From Pinus tabuliformis (taxonomy: Eukaryota > Streptophyta > Pinopsida > Pinales > Pinaceae), in NCBI GenBank assembly GCA_031772625.1, contig CM062815.1, positions 603,186,505-603,250,504 of the forward strand: a DNA stretch of 64,000 bases, written 5' to 3'. The notes under the pieces were generated by a model, which was given only the letters and a program-made list of their open reading frames with translations, had not been told where the DNA came from and made no database searches. This document shows, in pieces, positions 56,824 to 64,000 of the stretch; the first letter of the stretch is position 1; each line of letters opens with the position of its first letter. Made by a program: the position numbers and the translations under genes.

Positions 56824-57762
56824 TTGGAAGAGGATGAAGCAGGCCTGTGGAGCATGGATTTTGATGGTGCAGTAGGAAGGGAAGGTGCTAGAATTGGCAT
56901 TTGGATACGTAGCCTTGTTTTCGCCCCAAATAAAGTGCCAAGCAATGTAAGGGTCTGTTCTTATAAACTAGCTTTTGACTGTTCAAATAATGAGGCTTTA
57001 ATTACTGGTTTGAAAATTCTTAGAAAATTGAATGCTAAAAGGATTTTAGTGTATGGCGACTCCGAGTTAGTTATCAAGCAGGTGAAAGGGGAATACCAAG
57101 CTAAGCATCCTCGAATGCGGGCCTACCGCAATGCGGTATTAGATATCTTGAGAGTATTTTCAGATTATACTTTGACATGTGTCCCTTGTGTTCAGAATGT
57201 CATTGCAGATTCACTTGCAACAACAACAAGTAATTTGAAAATTCTGGTGAATTCAAACAACAAGTTTGAGATTCATGTGAAACATCGCCCAGTTGTCCTC
57301 GACAATCAAAGGTATTGGCAAGTGTTTCAAGATGATGATGAGATCGATGAATTTCTACAAAATGAAGGTAAATTCAAAGACACTTCTATTGATGTAGAGT
57401 ATGATGATGGTGAGGTGGACATAGAAGTCAATCAGATGGAAGTTTTGCAGCCCAAGGATAACATCATTCCTAAAGGCTTAATACCTTTAGAGGAGCTGTT
57501 CAATCAGGATGATGTGGCTCGAAAACCGAGTTTGCTGCCAACCGAGAAAGGAGTTGAGGATGTGAACATTGGATCAGATGAAAATCATAAAATGGTGAAA
57601 TTATCAAAAGCGTTGCCTCCACAGGGAAAAGCAAAGTATATCAGTTTTCTGTCTTCTTTTACTGATGTATTTGCTTGGGATTATTCAGATTTGAAGGCTT
57701 ATGACACAAGCATAATTCAACATATCATCCCGATCAAGCCAAATCAAAAGCCTTTTCGTTAG
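56824..57762 (+). pseudogene. Gypsy-B RNase H domain located upstream of RT
   Basis: 312 codons in the pol phase. An RNase H-like (RVT_3, archaeal-type) domain lies at about residues 8-140: WSMDFDGAVG (first Asp), CSNNEALITGLKIL (Glu), ILVYGDSELVIKQVKGEY (Asp) and NVIADSLATTTSN (last Asp), so all four catalytic acidic residues are present. After it come a charged linker and the RT N-terminal lead-in (DVFAWDYSDLKAYDTSIIQHII). It stops at a TAG (57760-57762) just before RT. The domain lies between protease and RT, while a separate gypsy RNase H follows the RT. Confidence 0.88.
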
Positions 57763-57765
57763 AAG

Positions 57766-58431
57766 TTGATAAGAATAAATCCAAAGCTGCTGCCCTCAAT
57801 TGAGAAGGAAGTGAATTGGTTATACAAAGCTGGTATCATCATCCCCATAAGATTTTCAGATTGGATTTCAAACTTGGTGCCCATGCGCAAGAAAACAGGT
57901 GAGATTCAGCTATGTTTTGATTTTAGAAATCTGAATAAAGTATCTTTAAAGGACAACTATCCATTGCCTAAGATGGATCACATACTTCTCAGAGTATTTG
58001 GAGCATCCCGCATGTCGCTACTCGATGGGTATTCGGGTTATAACCAAATTCTAGTCCATGAGGATGATAGAGACAAAACAGCATTCACCACTCTGTGGGG
58101 AACTTTTCACTATGCAAAGATGCCTTACGGGTTGAAAAATGCTGGTGCAACCTTTCAGCGGACGATGGATATCACATTTGCTAATGAAAAATATGTCTTT
58201 CTAGTTGTTTATTTTGATGATTTGACAGTTTTTTCTAATTCATATGAAGAGCACCTTTATCATTTGAAGATTGTATTTCAGCGGTGTAGGAAGTATGGTA
58301 TATCTCTCAATCCAAAGAAGAGTTTGTTTGCCATGGATGAAGGTAAGCTTCTCGGTCATATTATATCAAAGGAGGGCATTCGCATCAATCCAGCTCGGGT
58401 GGAGGCCATTCAAAAGATTGATTTTCCATGA
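57766..58431 (+). pseudogene. Gypsy-B reverse transcriptase
   Basis: Gypsy RT in the same phase as the preceding domain: PSIEKEVNWLYKAGIIIPI, CFDFRNLNKVSLKDNYPLPKMD, SLLDGYSGYNQILVHEDDRDKTAF, FHYAKMPYGLKNAGATFQR, catalytic box VVYFDDLTVFS and LLGHIISKEGI. The catalytic box reads YFDD, keeping both aspartates; Val, Ile, Leu or Ala is more usual at the second place. Ends in a TGA at 58429-58431. Confidence 0.92.
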
Positions 58432-58464
58432 AGTAAGAAAGAAATCCAATCATTCAATGGTAAG

Positions 58465-59283
58465 ATGAATTTCTTACGTCGCTTTGTGCCTAATCTTGCA
58501 GAGCATTTAAGGGAAATCACAAACATGCTTAAAAAAGATAGTGTATTGAGATGGACTGAGGAAGCAATTAAGTCTTCCAATTTGGTGAAATTGGCCCTTT
58601 CTTTAGCTCCGGTTTTGATCAGCTTGGACTATACTCAGGATTTTATTTTGTTTTCATTTGCCTCAGATCATACTATGGCAGCGGTCTTGATGCAGAAAAG
58701 AGACCAGCTTGAGAAACCAATTGCATTTTTCAGCAGAACCATAAGGGATGCGGCATTAAAGTATAATATTATTGAAAAATGGGCCCTTGCTTTGGTAAAG
58801 GCATTGAAGGATTTTCGGGTTTATATTTTGCATTCTCACATCCTTGCTTATGTCCCTAATGTTGCTGTTAAAGATGTCTTAGTGCAAACAGATCTAGAGG
58901 GGAGAAGGGGCAAATGGATTGCTGCCTTGTTGGAATATGATGTGGAAATCAAACCAACAAAGCTCATCAAAGGACAGGGGCTGGCTAAACTAATGGCTGA
59001 GTCAAATTTGCATGCCTTGGACATTAATCTCATTGCTGCTATGTCTGAGGAAGATGAAAAGAGTCTGCCCCCCCAGGTATCAGAATTTTTTCTTCTTTCT
59101 CCTTGGTATTCGGACATTGTTTATGTACTCCAAAATCTGTCATCACCACCTGGAATGGCTAAGAACAAAATCAGGACACTGAAATTGAAGGCTGCAAAAT
59201 TTTGTATCATGAATAATGAACTCTATTGGAAAGACCTTGGTGGTGACTTGCTCAATTGTTTGGTGGAAGAAGAGGCAAAATAG
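58465..59283 (+). pseudogene. Gypsy-B RT-associated RNase H and integrase lead-in
   Basis: Same phase. RFVPNLAEHLREITNMLKK is the connection. SFASDHTMAAVLMQ, PIAFFSRTIRDAALKYNIIEKWALALV and a WIAALLEYDVEIKPTKLIKGQGLAKLM segment form the gypsy RNase H. The first catalytic Asp is read as FASD, where LDASD or VDASD is usual, so catalytic integrity is uncertain. It ends with the pre-integrase stretch (FCIMNNELYWKDLGGDLLNCL) and a TAG at 59281. Confidence 0.88.
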
Positions 59284-60356
59284 GTTATGGAAGACTTTCA
59301 CAAAGGAGATTGCGGAGGCCATCTTTTCTAGAAGACAACAGCCAATAAAATCTTGAGAGTGGGATATTATTGGCCAACTCTTTTTGCTGATGTGTACAAA
59401 ACAGTAGCAAGCTGCCATGAATGTCATATTTTTCAAGGTAGGAGGAAGTTGCAACCTTTACCACTCAAGCCCATTGAAGTAAGTGCTCCATTTCAGCATT
59501 GGGGTTTGGATTTCATCGGCGAAATCCATCCTTCTTCTTCAGTGCAACATAAATGGATCCTCACAGTGACATATTATTTCACCAAATGGATTGAGGCGAT
59601 TCCCACGAGGCAGGCCACTGATTCGGTAATTATTTCATTTCTTGGAAACAATATTTTGTCTCGTTTTGGCTGTCCCGATAAGCTGATCACTGACAATGCA
59701 ACAGCCTTTAAATATAAAATAATGGTTGATTTTTGTCATAAATATCAAATCACTTTGGGCACTCGACTGCCTATTACCCACAAGGCAATGGATTGGTAGA
59801 ATCCTTAAATAAATCTTTGGTCAACATTATCAAAAAGTTGCTAGAAACGAACAAGAAAAGTTGGCACAAAAATTTGGTTAATGCGCTTTGGGAAAACAGA
59901 GTAAGTCAAAAGAAATCTATAGGCATGTCCCCTTTCGAGCTTTTGTATGGTGTGGACACAATCTTCCTGACCTCTTTGGCAGTCTCGATGGTCAAACTCC
60001 TACAAGAAGCAGGTAGCGAAGATGATCACTTGTAGCGGAGAATCAATCAAATGATTCATTTGCAGCAAACTAGAGAGGAGGTATTTCAGAACACTTTCAA
60101 GCTGCAAGAGAGAATCAAGAAGATATATGATCGAAAGGCAAAGGCGGACAGGTTTCAAATAGAAGACATAGTGCTGAAATGGGATGCAAGGAATGAAGAG
60201 AAAGGTAAACATGGCAAGTTTGAAAATATTTGGAAAGGACCTTACAGGATTGCTGCATATCGGGGCCAAAATGCTTTCCTTTTGCAAGAAATGAATGGCG
60301 AAGACTATTCTGGTGGGCCGGTCAATAGTCAGCTACTCAAACGGTACTATTTGTGA
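59284..60356 (+). pseudogene. Gypsy-B integrase
   Basis: Zinc-binding HHCC part (FHKGDCGGHLF, VGYYWPTLFADV, CHECH), catalytic core with Asp in WGLDFIGEI, Asp in LITDNATAF and Glu in MVESLNKSL, then WHKNLVNALWENR. A C-terminal GPY/F-like module follows (HGKFENIWKGPYRI). Stops lie near 59330, 59799 and 60033, with a single-base shift near 59755. No chromodomain is seen, in line with the Tat/Athila branch. Confidence 0.9.
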
Positions 60357-60706
60357 GGTGCTTTCTACTGTCATATGCATCATTGTACATACCGGGTTGT
60401 TTAAATTCCATTGCAAGTGTGTACTGTTTTCAGTTTGGGGCCCAAGGTGAAGGCTATAAAACCGAGGTTTGATTTCAATTTTGATTTGGTTTGTTAGAGT
60501 CAGGTCTTTTAGTCAATTTCAATCTTTCAGTCTTGAAACTGAGTCAGTTTTGAGTCACATTTCAGTTCTGAAATTGAGTCAAGAGTTTGGTTTTGATTTG
60601 TTGAAGTTATTGACTCCATAGCCCAAAGGACGAAGGCACTACCTTCTTTCCGAGAGATCTGTAGTTCTTGGCACCTCCAAGGAGCTACCATCCCCATTGG
60701 AGCCAA
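60357..60706 (+). other. Gypsy-B 3' non-coding region before right LTR
   Basis: 350 bp between the integrase end and the right LTR, with TCAGTTTTGAGTCA-type direct repeats (about 60505-60600). No clear polypurine tract abuts the LTR; CAAAGGACGAAGG near 60624 is the nearest purine-rich run, about 75 bp too far left. Confidence 0.6.
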
Positions 60707-63700
60707 TGCTAGTGTCACTATCTTCATCCCTCCATCAGAGATCAAATTCTCTTGTTGCATTGCATGTTAGGTGTCCTGCTCAGTCAGCTGCATTCCATTA
60801 GGAGCATGGATCATTTGACGATAGTGGCTTGTTGTACATTTGCCCTCATGTCCTTTACCTACTGGCCCATTTCCGTTCATCAAGATCATCTGCAGTCACC
60901 TTTTGTCTTTAAAAGTCCAAGAGTCATTCTTTACGGTTTCACTTTCATTAAGTCTAGGGTTCCATCAAAAAGGTTTTCAAAATGTCTAATAACAATCAGC
61001 AGGCACATGAGGAGGTTCCAGTACCAATAAATTTCATAATCAATTGCTTAGAAATGCGTTTTTCCTCAAAACTCTGTTTTGAGGAAAAAACAGAGTATTT
61101 TAGGTTTTATTGTATTAATTCATGTATTTTCAGTTCTCTTGTATGTAAATCAGTTCAATGGCAACCCTGGTCTCCTTGCCAAGCCTTAGTAGCTCCATCC
61201 CCTGCAAGGCAAACAAAAATCAAGAAAAAACAAGTCATTCAATTCATCAAAAGGCTCAAATAAAGTGAAAAGCTAAAAAAAAACAGAGTTGAAAAGTAAA
61301 GTCATATTCCAAACATTATTAAAGTGGGTTTTATGAATAAAAAATTAAAAATATCCTTGTATATAAATCATTTTCTCAAATCAAAAGCTCATTTTCATTC
61401 AAAGAACAAGATTGAGCAAAGTCAAGGCTGTGTTTGAGCAAAGGAAGTGAGTTTGGAGAAAAACTATTTGAATTCATGGGCACGACGCACTGAGTGAGAG
61501 GCGCGGCGCATACAAGAGACGCGGCACATAGGGCCACAATTTTCAGTGTAAATTTGTTCTGGCGCAACGCACACAGTAGGCGCAGCGCGTTGGGTTTGAG
61601 GTGCGGTGCATAGAGCTGCAAGCCTGATTCTCTCCAAACTCCCTCAAAATTGCCAAAATCGCTCAAAACGTCCATTGTGCAAGTAAGTTAAGCCCTCTTC
61701 CTTGTTAGTGAAGGAGTTTTTCATAAAGTTTATGGTGGTTGTGTAAAGAAAAATCAAACCAATATTGCTTAGGGTTTGCTTCTTGTCATTTTGCTGCCAA
61801 GTTTATTCTTCCACTCCTTCATTTTTTCACTTCCGCACTCATTTTCTCACCTTATCCATCCATTCCCTAACTCTCATATTTAGTCATCCCTATCCCCAAA
61901 TTCCCATTTTCCCAAATCCTAACTACAAATCCCCAAACCCTAATTGTTGTACCTAAAGCTTACATATCACTCCCTATTCCCCTGTTTCCCAAACAAAACC
62001 TGTCCTAACAGTCCTAAATCCCCTCATACTCTCTCCACAGTCCCTCATATACTTTTCCCTTGGTGGCAAACAATTAAAAACACCATAAATCTCCTATTAC
62101 TCATTAAGAAAACACACCCACTAGCAAACATGGAGTCTGATCCTTCATATGATCATGAGGAAGAGACACACAGTGATTCTCCTACGAAGGTACATGCACC
62201 AAGGAGACCTCATAAGGGTGGCAAAAATATACGAGAGGAACCTACCACACTTGTTGAGCTGCAGGCTCGCCCTCTCGCTATCACATGCTTCCAACACCAA
62301 TCCTGCTATGAATTCTGTGAGCGGGTTGCTAGAGTCCAATATTATCATGAGTTGGCCCGGTTGTTTGTGCTTCATCTACATAATGGCCAAACTACTCTAG
62401 TTGGTGTAACATTCACTTTAACACCAGAGTCTATTTCTTTGGCAACCGACATTCCTAATATTGGAGAGCAATGGAACAAAAGGCAACAAATTGACAGGAA
62501 ACATTATGAACCATACATCAAGCCTAGTTATTTGAGACAACTTAGCAGAGTTTTTCCTTTTCAGTACATGAAAGATTCGTATGCTCCTTTGATGAAATTG
62601 ATAATGAAATATTTCATTTGCCAGGGCCGATTTTCTCGCCTATATGCCTATCATATCAGGTTGCTGATGCACTTTACCAGGGTGAGAATGATGAATCTCC
62701 CCTACTTCATGTGCCGAAATATTGAGAATATGACCGCCCTAGTACGACAAAAGACTCATCAGCAGCATTTCAACAGTGTATATCATTTTTCTTTCATTAA
62801 GATTGTGGTCATGCATCAGCTTGGTTTGCAGGGCATCACATGGGAGGACTTCATTTCTCATGAGTTTTTCATAGCTCCTCAGGGACCTCCAGAGGCTTTA
62901 CATGAAACAGGTGAACATTCACATCAGCATGAGGGTCATGAGACACAGACCGCTAGTATGCCAGTGTTTGTCACGTATCAAAAGGGCACTATACGGTTGT
63001 TTGCAACAGCAAAGTGAGTATTATCTCCACCCGGGGTGGAAGGGGTCTCACTTCCTTCATCAGCACAGCAGGTTCAAGATAAGGGCAAGAGGCCATTACA
63101 GGATGAGGGGCCTTCAGGTGAGCAGGAGACTGATTTTATTCTCATGGAGGGTGATGATACTGATTTGAGCCCACAAAGCTCAAATCTCAAAGAAGTCATC
63201 CAAGAGCAGCAGGCAGATATCAATGCCTTGTCCCTCAGCTTAGAAAGAGCTAAGTGGATAATAAAGTACCTGGAGCAAAGAAACAAGCAGCTTGAGTATC
63301 AACAAGCGATTATGGAGTTGCAAAATATATGAGAAAATTGCCACGCTGCCAAAAGGAGGAGGGTGCAACTCACATCACTTGAGTAAGAAATCAATGCCGA
63401 TCAGAATCATGGCTTGAAAGAGATAATATCCACTTAGAAAGGATGTTAGAGAAGGCCAACAGGGAGAACACATTATTGAGGCATATGGCTTATCATTACA
63501 TGGCGAGAAACAAAGTCTGCAAGGCAAGAATCAGGAGCTTGAAAGCAAAGTTGAAAAGGGAATCAAGGAGGCGAAAGGAGCAAGATAGACTTCAGATATT
63601 GGTTGAGGCTTCCTTTACCCAACATAGCACTTGATGGAGAAGACTCACCCCAAATTTCAAAAAATTTGGGATACTTTTTGCATTTTTGGAATTTTTAGCA

Positions 63701-64000
63701 CAAAAAACAGAATCCTCTGCCCTATCCGCCGCGCCACCTGGCGCTCGCTTTTGATGGGAGCCTCTAAATGAAAAAAACTTAACATTTTTGGATTTGGCAT
63801 GAAAAAATATGCTTTCCTACCAATGACCAAGAAATTTTGACAGGTTTTGAGCCCTCAAAAAGGTTAAAAACACTCAAAAAATGACCTTACTACCCCTATT
63901 TTGACACACAGGAAGTAGTGTTGGGAGAACTCAATTTTGGAGGGAAAAATTGAGGCCAAATTCAAAAATTCCACTTGGGTTAGAAATTAGATAGGTAGAC
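60707..64000 (+). repeat. Gypsy-B 3' LTR, truncated by the window end
   Basis: Collinear with 49341 to about 52664 of the left LTR. About 1.1 kb is missing on the right. Includes the same hairpins, GCGC cluster and ORF. Confidence 0.87.
62130..63634 (+). pseudogene. LTR-embedded ORF of Gypsy-B, right copy, open for 295 codons
   Basis: ATG 62130 to TGA 63015-63017 is open without interruption (357 codons if counted from the upstream in-frame ATG 61944). The same phase continues past TGA 63015 and TGA 63330 and a TAA near 63385. A one-base deletion near 63400 (CGATCAGAATC against CGATCGAGAATC) shifts it into the last frame, which ends at 63634 exactly like the left copy. Residues about 40-265 form a globular-looking region (SCYEFCERVARVQYYHELAR, FTLTPESISLATDIP, YMKDSYAPLMKLIMKYF, LGLQGITWEDFISHEF). 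Residues about 350-400 form a coiled coil, and the tail is Lys/Arg-rich. No recognised family. Confidence 0.7.

Larger units (their letters stand above)
49341..64000 (+). mobile_element. Gypsy-B: long Tat/Ogre-like Ty3-gypsy element, right end outside window
   Basis: Left LTR 49341-53789 (4,449 bp), internal region 53790-60706 and right LTR from 60707 to beyond 64000. The left LTR starts TGTTAGTG and ends CTAACA; three bases later comes an 18-nt primer site. Internal order is gag, protease, RNase H, RT, RNase H, integrase. Long LTRs, a second RNase H and a TGGTGAC...GGGGA primer site all point to the Tat/Ogre branch, but the early RNase H position is unusual. Coding frames are broken by about ten stops and two to three frameshifts, and the LTRs differ by roughly 5%, so it is older than Copia-2 and Copia-3. 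Confidence 0.88.

Overview
This is nuclear DNA of a seed plant with a large, repeat-rich genome. The support is one plant-type receptor kinase gene (SPARK-type ectodomain plus Ser/Thr kinase, one intron) surrounded by Ty1-copia and Ty3-gypsy LTR retrotransposons, LINE remnants, a TRIM, a SINE-like retroposon and AT-rich satellites. Old, nested, heavily decayed gypsy elements with very long LTRs would suit a gymnosperm, but nothing here proves the taxon.

Layout: 1-9.8 kb is mostly non-coding. It holds a broken, unrecognised protein-coding remnant (3.7-4.6 kb, minus), three adjacent tandem arrays (5.4-6.3 kb), a possible 82-aa ORF (6.5-6.7 kb, minus), TA microsatellites and a ~199-bp tandem array (8.6-9.3 kb). 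Three copia elements with recognisable LTRs, tRNA-Met-type primer sites and 5-bp target duplications follow: Copia-1 (9816-16260, minus, TSD TCCTA), Copia-2 (18236-27073, plus, TSD TGCTT), which landed at the edge of a 15-bp-period minisatellite, and Copia-3 (28251-34239, plus, TSD CAACT). A 342-bp TRIM lies between Copia-2 and Copia-3. All three copia pols are broken; Copia-3 has a single visible lesion.

The one convincing host gene is on the minus strand at 34785-36789 (two exons, 629 codons). From 37 to 43.3 kb there are LINE remnants, an 18-bp minisatellite and a large AT-rich block duplicated in tandem. One copy carries a 76-bp-arm snap-back hairpin and the other a SINE-like insertion with a 16-bp target duplication; an older relative of that retroposon lies at 37.3-37.5 kb.

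From about 44.8 kb to the end, a badly decayed gypsy element (Gypsy-A: upstream ORF, gag, RT) is cut at 49340 by a second one (Gypsy-B). Gypsy-B has a 4,449-bp left LTR, an internal region ordered gag - protease - RNase H - RT - RNase H - integrase, and a right LTR that runs off the window. Two features of Gypsy-B stand out. Each LTR carries the same ~500-codon open frame, with an unrecognised globular region and a coiled coil, and an RNase H domain with intact catalytic acidic residues sits before the RT rather than only after it. Most stop codons that break these frames look like C-to-T changes, as expected from decay of methylated DNA.
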